Assembly (NCBI GenBank): GCA_016271365.2
Contig: CM057454.1
Coordinates: 700,863,501 to 700,927,500 of the forward strand
DNA length: 64,000 nucleotides
Direction: 5' to 3'
From: Neoceratodus forsteri
Taxonomy: Eukaryota > Chordata > Ceratodontiformes > Ceratodontidae
Numbering within the stretch: position 1 is the first letter of the stretch; the number at the start of each line of letters is the position of its first letter. Under the pieces are notes generated by a model. It was not told the DNA's origin and made no database searches. It saw only the letters and a list, made by a program, of their open reading frames with translations. The translations under genes were made by a program, and so were the position numbers. This document shows positions 45,350 to 56,352 of the stretch, piece after piece.

Positions 45350-45611
45350 CAAAGAGGTTTACCCAATTTAAAAGGACAGGTCCCATTGTCCCATGGCCTA
45401 TGCCAAAAATGTGAGGCTCAGTAAGGGAAGGGAGTGAGAAAGGGGGTGGGGCTAGGAAGAAAAGTGGGAGTATGATGACATCACAAAGGGGCTGACAATG
45501 GGACAGAGGTGGCAACATAGGATTGGGCAAAGGAAAAAGGGGTGTGGAAAGGATCAGTAAAAAGGAGCTGCATGCCAAAGAGAGGTCACAATTTGCTCCA
45601 TAAGGATTTTC
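45349..45611 (+). repeat. Ngaro repeat A2
   Basis: Begins ACAAAGAGGTTTACCCAATT directly after B1 and ends near TTGCTCCATAAGG. It is the second copy of A1. Confidence 0.85.
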
Positions 45612-45707
45612 CCACCCTCCCCATAAAATAAGAGAGCAGGGCACTGTGGAAGGTGTAACACAGTGCGACACTGGGAAAGTGGATCTCAGTGATGACTATG
45701 GAGTATT

Positions 45708-46056
45708 GCTGAAGGTGGACGGCAAGAGAAAGGAAAGAAGAAGCAGGGCACTGTGTGACGCCCATGCCCCCAGTGCAGGACATACGAATAAGAGGCTGGA
45801 ATACCCCCATGATGTACGCCGGGGGAGAGTGAGAGCTGGCTATTAAATTAAAGCGAACAATAAGAAAATGATATAATGTATGCACCTAAATGGAAATGTA
45901 AGTTGTTTACAGATGATGGGGAATATTAAGAAATGTACCAAAGTGAAAATGGTGAATCATCAAATCATATCAAAATCAGTAAAATTATTGCCAAGACTGA
46001 GCAACCTCACACTACTAGTCAGTGTCTTTATTTATTGTCTGGGTTCTGGGGACAAA
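45708..46056 (+). repeat. Ngaro repeat B2 and right end
   Basis: The second copy of B1, ending GGGTTCTGGGGACAAA. The last five bases are the shared ACAAA core. Confidence 0.8.
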
Positions 46057-46059
46057 AAG

Positions 46060-46255
46060 TACTTTGATGAGGAAACATTTTGTCCTGTTCCAGCAGTGTA
46101 GAAGGAACCCATGTACCTGATTAAATACCAGACTTAAATCTCCTAAAACTTCTGTCTCTACATATGGGGATTTTGATCTATTGCAGCAGTATAGAGGAAT
46201 CTGTATGTGTACCTGTTTAAATACCAGATATCAGTCTCATAAATTCTCCTGACCC
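46060..46255 (-). repeat. Two inverted units of the ~100-bp satellite-like repeat
   Basis: The minus strand reads TTTAAGTCTGGTATTTAATC and later ATCTGGTATTTAAACAGGTA, the same unit as the array at 62690-63762. It lies between the Ngaro right end and the palindromic element at 46283. Confidence 0.7.
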
Positions 46256-47195
46256 TCACACTCAACATGCAGAGACAACAGAGGCCAGATATTCAAACTC
46301 TGTCTGGGCACTAATGGGTCTCCGATATTCAAAAGAGACTGCTACCTGGGCGAAGAGGGTTAGAACAAAAAAATAATGTATGTAGGTGGGCAAGGGTCAG
46401 GCTATGGCAATGAATAGCTGCACTGCACCATATTCAGTGGCTTTGCTCGGTACAAAATGGTCTAGCACAGTCCTTTTGCACAGAACAAATACTGCTGAAC
46501 AAAATGCTGACTTACTCTGGACAACCGTAGCAGTTGCCGGTAGTAACCACCTAGCCAGTTGGCCACTGGGGAGCACAGCTGCCCTCTGTGGTCCATCGTA
46601 CTCCACTGATTGCCAGCCTGTACTTTCCTGAACAATATTCCTGGTGTTAGTGCCCCCCACAATTGCAAGCCTATACTGCAGCAAATAATATCCCTGGTGC
46701 TAGTGGTCCCCATCCCCTCCAATCATCAGCCCATATTACAGCAGAAACCATCTCTGGCACCCAGTGGCACCCTAACCACTGATCCATGGTACCACTGCTT
46801 GCAATGCTGTAATCCATGGCATAGTGGCCCCCGCTGTGGCACTGAACACCACCCCAGTCACCATACCAGTCCCTTCAGTGCAGCAGGTACATACAGTGAT
46901 CAGCACAGCCCTCCTCAAATCTCCTTGGCCAGCCACTGTATGTCCAGGCAGGAGTGCTCCCCTTGTTTGTAGGAGAGGGTATGTCACACTGTCCTATAAG
47001 TAAGAGGCGCAGTCCTGCCTGGATATATGTTGCCAGCTGAGGAGGTGAGAAGAGGGTTGTGCCCATGCAACAGCGGCACTGAAGGTACTAGTAAGGTGGT
47101 AGTTCTGTGTTGTGGTGGGGTCTAGATGCCAAGGATTATGACATAGTGAGTGGTGGTACCATGGATTGGTGCCAGAGGGGGACTACATGCAAACA

Positions 47196-47345
47196 GGGGT
47201 GAGAAAGAAGTAAGTGCCTTAGCTGGGACTTGAACCCAGGCCACCCGGAATACCATTCTGATTGCACTAACCAGCTGTGCCACTGAGACAACTTGAACCT
47301 GGGTTGTCCCCAAGCACATTACTCTTTCTCAAATACACAACCCAA
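47196..47345 (-). mobile_element. tRNA-derived SINE copy 1
   Basis: The minus strand shows an A-box-like AGCTGGTTAGTGC and a B-box-like GGTTCAAGTCC about 35 bp apart. This is the layout of a tRNA-derived SINE head, not a functional tRNA, because the acceptor stem does not close. Confidence 0.6.
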
Positions 47346-47417
47346 TGGCAACACAAATATTTTACTTGTAAGAATCATGCAGGAGCATTGTGTGCATTTT
47401 ATGAAACACATACAAAC

Positions 47418-47580
47418 AGGGTGAGAAAGAAGTAAGTGCCTCAGCTAGGACTTGAACCCAGACCACTCGAAATACTGTTCCAATTGCGCTAACCAGCTGC
47501 CACCACTGAGATAACTGGAACATGGGCTGTTCCCGCACATTTCTCTTTCTCCAATGTATAACCCAATGGCAACACAAATA
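47418..47580 (-). mobile_element. tRNA-derived SINE copy 2, tandem to copy 1
   Basis: Same sequence as 47196-47345 (GAGAAAGAAGTAAGTGCC, then TTGAACCCA) and same flank (AACCCAATGGCAACACAAAT), about 220 bp further on. The flank is duplicated too, so this is a segmental tandem duplication and not two separate insertions. Confidence 0.6.
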
Positions 47581-48231
47581 TTTTATATGTGTTCCATAAA
47601 ATACACACAACACACCTGTGTGATTGGGGGGCACTGGATGCCAGGGAGGGTTTTCCGTTGTACAATGAGCTGGCAGTAGGAGGGAGAGGATAAGGGGACC
47701 ACTAGCACCAGGGATATTTTTACTACATTATGGACTACTGATTGCAGGGTGGGGAACCACTAGCACCAGGGATATTATTTACTACATTATGGGCTGGCAA
47801 TCGGGGATGGGGACCACTAGCACCAGGGAAATTTTACTTCTAGTATGGGATAGCAATTGGAGGGACACAGGTCTGGGACTGAACAATTGGGGGTGACGCC
47901 ACACTAACCTGTCTTGCTGCTCATGCAAATGAGCCCATAATGGGCATGCAAATGGTCTCTTAGTGCATTGTATACCAAATGAGCTCATTTACATGGGTCC
48001 CATTGAATATTGCAGATAGTGATCCGGTGATATCTACTCTGTCAGCATAGTTCAAGATCCAATTTCAGGACTGTGTTACTTGGCTTAGTGCTACACCAAC
48101 ATGGCCCTATATTCAGATGAATAGTGCTGGTGCTCTATTCAACAGAATATAACATCTTCAGGATCCTTAGCAATTGCAAGATATGGTGCACTTTTTGCAC
48201 TCACCTTTGTGTACTTTTGAATATCAAGACC

Positions 48232-50411
48232 TAAATGTCTAAACAATGTATCACAGAAGCAATAGAAGCTGTGTTTTGGCAACAAAGGCAAGGAATGTTT
48301 TGCTTCAGTCAGCCACAAAACACATACAAGAAATACAAGTAAATCTCCTACTTGCAGTCCAACATGCATTAGCTATTGGTACAACTGTACAGGTATCACT
48401 ACCACCAAGTAAAAACATCAGCTGTTCAGAGACTTGTAGTGAAATAAATGTAGACTGCTTCTAGTCCTGGTCATGCAGAGAAAATATTTAGGAAAACAAC
48501 TGGTTCTGAAATTGAGAGAAAGGGCATTCTTATAGCCACTGAACCGAGGTTTAATGCAGTTGACATGACACAGTTATGAGAGAAACAGGGGCACACAGGA
48601 ATGACGGAGTGGTGCTCAGGACAGGGTGATCAAGTTTTGCAAAACACAAATAGTCAAAGTCTATTTGTGCACCTGCCTTAAGCAAGGTTGAAAGTACAAA
48701 CAGCTTGAGCCACAGATATTACTTACCTGCTAGATGACCGTGGTTTATTTTGAGGCAAATCTCAAGATACTGCAAGTTTTGGAATGGAGCTTTTTATAAT
48801 CTAAAAAGCAAGACTGTGGTGATGATGAAACAGTGAATACTGATCTTGTTGCTACATCAACTCATCATACTTAAAGATGCCATATAAACACCATATACAG
48901 TACCAATATATGTTGAAAAGGTATCTCTGGCTCCTCCTATTATCTCTTATAAAATGGAGAGAGAGAAAATCATGTGATTTGATTGTTTTTACCTATGCTT
49001 CAAATTCATTTGATGCACAGGTAAAAACAGATATAATACTAAGACTGCATTGCACAAAAAAAAAAAAAAAATCATTGTGCTGTTAGAATGTTCATTTTAA
49101 ATTCTGTTTTCTGCTAACATGGCTCATACCGGACTTAGTGTCCGACCAAGGAAAACCCTACTGCCCCTCCAGGTTCACTTTTTCACCTTTCAGACCAAAA
49201 ACAGGCAAGTGTAAAAGATAAAAAAATTAACTCTGCTATACATCCACATAAAATGTGCCTCTTACTGGACCCATCTCCTGTGCTGTGGGCCTCTTTCTCC
49301 TATCTGTTGTCTGACCAACCCTTTGAGTTGCCATCCCGCAGTATCAAAAATATAATCCTTTGACTCTGATTTTATTTTTTGTTTACATTGAATTTCCATT
49401 CAGGAAATACACTCTGTTTTAGGAAATAACCTGGGGGTACAGCCATTACCCAAACTATGGCTCCATGCTCGTGAAGGGTGGGCACTGCAAAAGTGCAGCC
49501 AGTCCCTCACAAATGCCCAAAGCTGCTTATTTTTTTTTAAATTGAATGATACATTTTCCTTCTAACAGACTCCCTTACTCTACTAAGCTGGGGTGTGGGG
49601 TGAGAGGGGTCACATGCGCTGGGGAGGGGCTGACCTCATTACATGTAAAGTATGAATCCCAATAAATACAAACATCATACAGGAATCATATCACATAAAG
49701 GTGAAAGGGCTACTTTACAATACACATAGTTAATTATTTCAGGTTTTTTTTACATAAAATATTGATGTAAAAAGGAACTCATTTTATAAGCACAATAAGA
49801 CAGACAATAAGGGGTGTGATTGAAGAGATATTACTGCACTTCCAGGGAATGAAGGCACTCAGCCTTCAGCCTCATACCTCATTACACCTTTGGCCATGCA
49901 GTAATATCTATCTTACTTTGTGCACAGTTGTTACATCTCCAGCCTCACCAGTTACATCACCACCAATCAGAAGATTGTTATTTTCTGCCTCTTGTGTAAG
50001 AAAGAAAATCTCCTGTTTGAGAGTTTTTACAAAAGATAAGGAAGATGAAAGCAAGGAATTTTTCACCTTATAGGTTGATGTGTAAGCAGGGCAAATGGAG
50101 AAATATTTTGAAACCAGAGGACAGACAAGACATGTGATAACACATCATGCAGTGCTTCCCTTGCTGAAAAAATCAAGAACTTTGTAAGTATTTTGACTGG
50201 TACAACATGCAAGGATATATGCTGGCATATGGCAGCTACATAAACATTGTTATGGAAGAGTTATATGCAATGAGCATGTAAGGACTGTGGCATTTTCCTG
50301 CATGAAGAATGCATGTAAGAACAATTCCTTGTATCACACAAGAAAAATTATTTGTTAATATCATGAGATGCAAAAAGTTGTGTGTGGGATTAGTGCACTA
50401 CAGCATTGATT
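48232..50411. other. Unassigned intergenic DNA
   Basis: No gene or TE domain recognised. An A-run of about 17 bases at 49056-49072 is an isolated homopolymer. Short open frames such as 48877-49086 carry no motif. Confidence 0.45.
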
Positions 50412-50505
50412 TTGTTTGTTCCTGATGTTGGGCTAGAACCTATAACCTGGCTTTATAGGAGGGCATGCAACCTTCAAGCTACTGACACTATGTTGTTGAA
50501 TTGTC
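50412..50505 (-). mobile_element. Degenerate tRNA-related SINE trace
   Basis: The minus strand has AGCTTGAAGGTTGCATGCC followed by GGTTCTAGCCC, reminiscent of A and B boxes. Weak. Confidence 0.3.
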
Positions 50506-51059
50506 TTGCAAAAAGTGTATAAGCAGATGTACAAACAATACCCATAATAAATTCATACATAATTCTTGCATTTAACAACAAAACGTCTTCATTCTGCTCC
50601 TGATATTTTTGATTTGAATGCACAAGACCACTGTTACAACCCATAGAGTGATCTACACATTACAGACATACACTTAAGGTCATAGTACTGTACTCTACTT
50701 AGGCATCACTGTTCTTCCCATGACTAATTATGATGCTGGTAGGCATATGAATTCAGGTTGGGAATAACATACAATGGTGGATAAACAGTAAGGGATTAAG
50801 ATCCAGTGTTCATACAGATTTCCTCAGTAATGACAGGAAGGAGAAATCTAAGAAAGATACTGTATATGTAATATTATCTGAATAGTTCCTAAACAGTACA
50901 TTTCTAAAGTGTTTTACTGAGGTGTATATGACTTTTACAGCTCAGTTTTACCTACTGTAAAGATTTGCACCAGCATTATTTGGAGATGCCTTCTTGCCTG
51001 TATGTATACAGAATCTTCCTGAACAGTTCTTACAAGGTGTCATTCATCCTTAGACACAC
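50506..51059. other. Unassigned sequence
   Basis: Nothing recognised apart from scattered TTCTTGCA/TTCTTACA-like words shared with the palindrome next door. Confidence 0.35.
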
Positions 51060-51205
51060 TTTATACTTGCACATTTTTCTGACTAGTATAAGCACAAGAT
51101 CGCTTTCTTGCACTATTCTTACACACATGCATACGTTTGTAAGAGAATAGAGCAAGAAAAACAATCCTGTGCTTATACTAGTCCAGAAACATGCAGGTGT
51201 AATTA
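51060..51205. repeat. Imperfect ~145-bp palindrome (MITE-like)
   Basis: GACTAGTATAAGCACA near 51081 pairs with TGTGCTTATACTAGTC near 51168; CTTTCTTGCACTATTCTTAC pairs with GTAAGAGAATAGAGCAAG. The centre is near 51128 (CATGCATACG). Ends and target duplication are not defined. Confidence 0.6.
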
Positions 51206-52256
51206 TTTTGTAACACACTACATTTTAAACTTGCAGAGTTCTTGACCAGTGTTAAAACTTACATTATGACCATGTGCGTGCTTGCAATAAACTTGCTTTT
51301 GTCCATGCAAGAAAAATGACTGTTTGTGTATCTGATAACATTCTTGCACAGTCATGCAAAGAACTTACAGTACATTTGACACTGAGTACATTTTCTGATA
51401 TTATTCTTACAGGTCATGCAGAATCATAAATAAACAATATATTTTTTCAGTAAGGGCTGGTTGGAAAACGGAAAAAAAACGACAAGCAAGGTACAGAGGA
51501 ACAACAGTGATCTACTGTTGTTTTGATTCAGATGAAGTGGAGCAAGCAGAACCTGTTGCGGTTAGAAAATGAACACTTGCTTCTGAGGACAGCAGCCTGT
51601 AGTTCAATCAATCTCTAGCACATTAAGCAGTGTGCCAACAGCAAACATCAAGCAATTCCTTTTAACAAGTACACCAAGCTCCTATACAACTTACAGCAAG
51701 TATGAAGCTGCCCTCCCTCCCTCCCTCCATCACCCTCAACAGAATCATTATCACCTTTCCCATCAACGTCATCACTTCCTCCATGAGGAAAGTGGCACAA
51801 CCTTAACAATCTCAGCCAGAAAAACATATTTCACATTGCACAACATCAAGTCATAATGCTTGACATTTTTGAATGCTGTACAAAGTACCATAGAAACCAT
51901 CCAGTGGCTCATGTGATTAATGCAGATATGACAATACTGTAGCACAAGATCTGTTGCCATATTCTTTTGTAGAAGGCAAAGGATTCAGGTATTTTATTCA
52001 AAAAGCATGTCCCTGATGGCACATGACTAGCCACGCTTATTTTCAGGAATAGCCATGTCAGAATTGTTCAGTACTATCAGTGCCTCAGTGAAGAAGGCAT
52101 TGAGTCAGTTTTCTGCAGTAACCAAAGTACACATATCTAGGTCTAAGCAAAGTGTTTAACATTTCTATAGTATGTGCAGCACAACACTAAGTAGCCTGAA
52201 CTGCATAGTGAGAAGTGTTATTTGGGGAGTTGTTCAGATATAGAAGTGCCTACTTC
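51206..52256. other. Unassigned sequence
   Basis: No gene recognised. A (CCCT)n-like run lies at 51712-51728. Confidence 0.4.
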
Positions 52257-52559
52257 CATACCTCTCAACTGTACCACATTACGAGGAGCGTTTCTCATTT
52301 TACTTCAAAAGCTCCCACTTCCACATTGTGAGGACTTGTCCCACATTCAGTGTTAACATTTTAAAGCAAAAACTATAGTAAATGATGCAAAAATATATTA
52401 TTCAATTAATAACAGACTTTCTGAACATAAATGCAAACATTTTAAGAGTGTTCTGAGCTTCTTATGTAAAGATTTGATTAAGTATTCCACATTTTGCTCA
52501 TTTGTTCCACATTTGAGAGGCAATGTTACACACTTGGGGACAAAAGGTTGAGAGGTATG
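52257..52559. mobile_element. hAT-type MITE with 8-bp target duplication
   Basis: Ends CATACCTCTCAAC and GTTGAGAGGTATG (with one extra mismatch inside) are complementary. CCTACTTC at 52249-52256 and 52560-52567 is a perfect 8-bp duplication, the hAT size. There is no coding sequence. Interior words such as TTCCACATT recur. Confidence 0.85.
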
Positions 52560-52567
52560 CCTACTTC

Positions 52568-52945
52568 AGCAGGTTGAGACTACATATAGTGGCACTTTCA
52601 CCAGTATACGTGCTACTTTACATAATTCACGATACTGCAGACTGAACTATTTGCAGCTGCAGTGGCACCTTTGCCAGAAAAGTGACACTACAATGGTTAT
52701 TTTATTTAATACTGCTTTCTTTTAAGAAATGCCCCAAACCACATACTTCTGTGTACAACAACTCTTTTCACATCACTAGCTGAATGATCTTGTTACCCCC
52801 ACCCTTGAAGTTCCCACCTCCTTTCTCTTCCCAGTGTGTTAGCAAAGTTTCTTTATCACATTACTTTAACATTTTCCCAACCCTGGTCACATGAATGTTG
52901 AGAATTCCCATTTCCCACCACACATGCCCCATTCAAATTAAATTT
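52568..52945. other. Unassigned sequence
   Basis: No feature recognised. Confidence 0.4.
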
Positions 52946-53825
52946 TTTATTAAGTTGAATAAACTTTATTGAACAATAATTAAGTGCAAAAATACAAGGT
53001 TAAACATGATAAGGAAAAACAATATCAGCAACAGCAAAAAAAAAAGAAAACATACAAAACTACAGAACAGCACACTCATCCCACACCCTCACTCCAGAAT
53101 GCAATGGCACAATAGTTATTCAAAATGAGATGTACATTTTAAATAAATGACAAAACTCACAAGTGTGAAGTAGGTAGAGGAGATGTCTACAACCCCAATA
53201 CATGAAGTAAAAGTAATTATGGTGGGGTGTCCTACAAATTAAGGAGCTTACAACAATAATATATGCAAGGATCCCATTTCTTGTGATAAGCAATCAAATG
53301 ATCCACTATATTGGTGAGTGTTTTCACCGTTTGAAGGACAAATAAAATTTCTTTATGCCACTAAACATAAGTGGATATATCCTGATCACACAATGCCTTA
53401 AAATTACCTTTTGGGCACACACAGAGATTAGGGCCATGTAGTTTATCTGTAGCCCTAGTAGCTTATCTTTATAGTCCCCAATTAAACAAATTTCAGGAAA
53501 AACATCTGGTCCAACCCTAACAATGGGTCCAATTTTAATCAATATCATCCCAAAAGGTTAACTCTTGGAGGCCTAATCTGCTGGCAATAGTATGTAAGTA
53601 TATTCCCACAAAATGTGAAACAATGTCCAATGACTAGAATGACATTGACTGCAGGAGTCAGAGGGCACCCTACTCATTTTGTATAATTTAATGGGGTATA
53701 ATACAAACAGTATCATGTAACACTTGCAACTGTGTGAACCTATATCTCTCATATGTAATATATTTATACAAATCTGTCCAAATAGCAGACCAGTCATACA
53801 TCTCCTGAGAGGCAGGAATAACCTG
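52946..53825 (-). mobile_element. L1-type LINE 3' end, minus strand
   Basis: The minus strand at 53797-53573 reads KCYMILFVLYPIKLYKMSR, then CSQCHSSHWTLFHILWE, the L1 ORF2 C-terminal Cys motif and HMLWxC-like block. The 3' end near 52946-52975 reads CAATAAAGTTTATTCAA on the minus strand. It matches the L1 piece at 4.8-5.8 kb in type. 5'-truncated; it meets the next L1 head-on at about 53826. Confidence 0.7.
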
Positions 53826-53943
53826 GTCTCAATAATCTATGGTGCTCACTACCTTGTTTGGAGCAAAGAATAAAACTGTGAGTATAAAAGGAAGCAGCAA
53901 CTATCTAGGGATATATTTAACAAGCAATATTTCTAAACTCTAT

Positions 53944-55581
53944 GGCCCAGATATTGAAAGGGTTGCGCATGGCACAACAGTGTTGCACCATCGCAACCAC
54001 TGTCTTGATGCGATATTCAAATGGGAAAAGTCATGGCACAAATCCAGATCGCCAGAGAGGCATCAGTAATGTATCAGGCGCGGAGAGGGGAGTGCCCATG
54101 CATACTCTGCACAGCCCAATATTCAGCCCAGGATGTGCACAGCCATGCATGCCAACCCCTACCTGCGCCAGCACAAAGTTGATCAAAAAAAGGAACAGCG
54201 GTTGGCCACCCATAGGTGAGCTGCCGCATTGCAGGGTGCAACACGGCAGCTGCCACCTGTGGGTGGTGACCTGAGCTCCAGCTGCACCTGGCAGCACCCC
54301 ATGCCCGATCCACGGGCATTTGTAATAAAAAGATATTCCGTCCAATATCCCTGGTGGTCCTGTGGACCACTATCTGCCTACTTGTGGGCATCTGTATAAA
54401 TAAAGGAATAAATGTCAATATCCCTGGTGGTCAGTGGACCACTATCTGCCTCTTGCAGGCATCTGTATAAATAAAGGAAATAAATGTCCAATATCCTGGT
54501 GGTCAGTGGACAGCTATCTGCCCAATCATGGGCATTTGTAAAAAAAAATATGTCCAATATCCCTGGTGGTCTGGGGTACCCCTCCCCACCACCCACTGAG
54601 CCCCACTGCCCCTCCCCCAGTCCAGGCCAGGTGGCAGCACCTACCCCTGCTGCCCCACAGCCTGATGACTGACACCATCGATAGGGCTGTCGCCCATTAG
54701 TCCACAGCATGAGCCAATGGGCATGCAGCTCATACCATTACACATTCAGATATGTGAATGATCCCATTCACATATCTGGAATGTGTAGTATGGTAGGATA
54801 TTGCACACCCATTGGCTCACACTGTGGACCAATGGGTGTACAGCCCTACTGACAGTGCCAGTCGGGAAGGTGGTGGGGCGGCAGCCAGGTGAGGTGCTGC
54901 CGCCCACCGGCTGACCGGGAGGGAGATCATGTGGGGCTCAGTGGGCGGTGGGGAGGGGCACCCCAGACCACCAGGGATATTGGACATATTTTTTTTTTAC
55001 AAATGCCCACAATCAGGCAGATAGCGGTCCACTGGACCACCAGGGATATTGGACATTTATTTTTTTATACAGATGTTCGGCGAAGCGGGCAGATAGGATG
55101 GTCCACTGGACCACCAGGATATTGGACATGTATTTATTTATACAATGCCCGTGATCAGGCTGTGGAGCATACTGTCGGCTGTAGGGGGTGTCGGTCCCTG
55201 ACGGCTGCTGCTCTCGGCAGGGTGCCATGCGCAAGTCATTGGGGAATCGGTGCACCTGCATGCAAATGGGTATAATGACATGCAAATAGCCCCATTTGCA
55301 CCTTGCATACATCATGGCCCCATTTTCATGTCAAGTTTTGAATATCGTGGTTTCTGTACATAGCGCAATGGAACTTGCACTTGCGCATCCCCATGCTCCA
55401 CTCTGGCCACTTGCGCTGGTGCAGTGCCACTGCACCATGCACACTGAGGGTGGCCAGGGTGCGATATTCAGTGCTGCTGAGCCATGGCAGCTCCATTGAA
55501 TATCACCCAGTCCACACCCCTCGCAGCTGTTGAGCTGCGCATGCTTGCACTACAGCCTGGCACAGTTTGAATATCTGGGCC
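53944..55581. mobile_element. GATATTC-family palindromic element, 1638 bp, TSD TAT, inside L1
   Basis: Ends GGCCCAGATATTGAAA and TTTGAATATCTGGGCC are complementary but for one base. TAT at 53941-53943 and 55582-55584 is a 3-bp target duplication, confirmed because L1 reads through it (SKLY, then DYNYEP). The element is one long imperfect palindrome centred near 54760. Each arm carries about three tandem copies of a ~65-90-bp module (54350-54580 and, inverted, 54960-55150) containing CCAATATCCCTGGTGGTC. Octamers ATGCAAAT lie at 55260 and 55280. A 3-bp duplication would fit PIF/Harbinger-like elements, but no transposase is present. Confidence 0.8.
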
Positions 55582-56036
55582 TATGACTATAATTATGAGC
55601 CCTGTTGCTTCACTTTACTTTAGATATGGACTAATGGAAATCAATCCCTCTTATGTTTATTAAATGCACAGACACAATTCATATGAATGTGTTACCAAAA
55701 TTATTATATTTTGCCCAGAGCTTACCATTCACACCACCAAATAGAACTAAACAAGTGAATTTCTAGGTTTATCTGGGATTCTAAACTACCTAGAATTTGC
55801 TTTTCTATCCTACAGCTTTCAAAGAAATTGTGGCATGGCTCTTCCCAATATTTTTATTTTTGTTTTTATTTTGAGCTGCTCAAGTATGGGTTGTCTTTTA
55901 TGGCTCCAAAATCAGTACTCCTCCAAATGGAAGAATTTAAGAAGTGAGAGGAACACTTGGTCAACCTCGACTATGTCTTGATCTTCTATTTTACTCCTTC
56001 TTGGGGCAAATTTACTGCTAATCCATTCACTGAGAA

Positions 56037-56352
56037 TACAGATGTTGTAAAATAAAATTTCATGGTCAAAATTACCGTGGAAATCTGCAATTTTGCCATG
56101 TGAAATAGTTCATGAAATTCTGCCATTCTGCAAAATATTTCTCAGGGTGTGAACTTGTGAAATTTCACCAGAAATGTGAAATTTCACCCACAAGCATCAA
56201 TTTTCGTCATTATGTGGGTGAAATTTCACAATTTTGGGCAAAGTTTGTATTTTCTTTCTAAATTTCACATTTCAAACCATAAAATATTTACGTGAAATCG
56301 TGAATTTTGCAAAATATTTTGAATAATGAAATTTCTTTTTTGCACAACACTA
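56037..56352. mobile_element. hAT-like MITE inside the L1, with GTGAAATTTCAC words
   Basis: ACTGAGAA (extendable to ACTGAGAATAC) occurs at 56029 and 56353, giving an 8-11-bp duplication. The right end read inward is TAGTGTTGTGCAAAAAAG, similar to the left end AGATGTTGTAAAAT. The interior contains many GTGAAATTTCAC-like palindromic words (56160-56300). Confidence 0.7.

Larger units (their letters stand above)
39779..46056 (+). mobile_element. Ngaro-type tyrosine-recombinase retrotransposon, complete layout, decayed ORFs
   Basis: Plus-strand element of about 6.3 kb. Its split direct repeats are A1 (39779-40052), then the ORFs, then B1 (about 45010-45349), A2 (45349-45611) and B2 (about 45708-46056). 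Internal order: ORF1/gag-like, reverse transcriptase, RNase H, tyrosine recombinase, SGNH hydrolase. There is no integrase and no target duplication, as expected for elements inserted by a tyrosine recombinase via a circle. The same ACAAA core sits at the left end, the B1/A2 junction and the right end. Many frameshifts make it inactive. Confidence 0.88.
46283..48231. mobile_element. GATATTC-family palindromic element with tandem modules in its arms
   Basis: Left end GGCCAGATATTCAAA, right end TTTTGAATATCAAGACC: imperfect inverted ends. The left arm has about three tandem copies of a ~60-bp module (46635-46800, ATCCCTGGTGCTAGTGGTCC). The right arm has three inverted copies (47695-47850, GGACCACTAGCACCAGGGAT). 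Two tRNA-derived SINE copies occupy the centre. Two ATGCAAAT octamers lie at 47923 and 47946. No transposase was seen, and no confident target duplication. Confidence 0.6.

Noticed and set aside
47215..47290. Possible tRNA gene on the minus strand
   Set aside because: Good B box but no matching acceptor stem; it is repeated in tandem with its flank, as a SINE.
49056..49072. A-run as the tail of a processed pseudogene or L1
   Set aside because: No coding or LINE sequence precedes it, and no flanking duplication was found.
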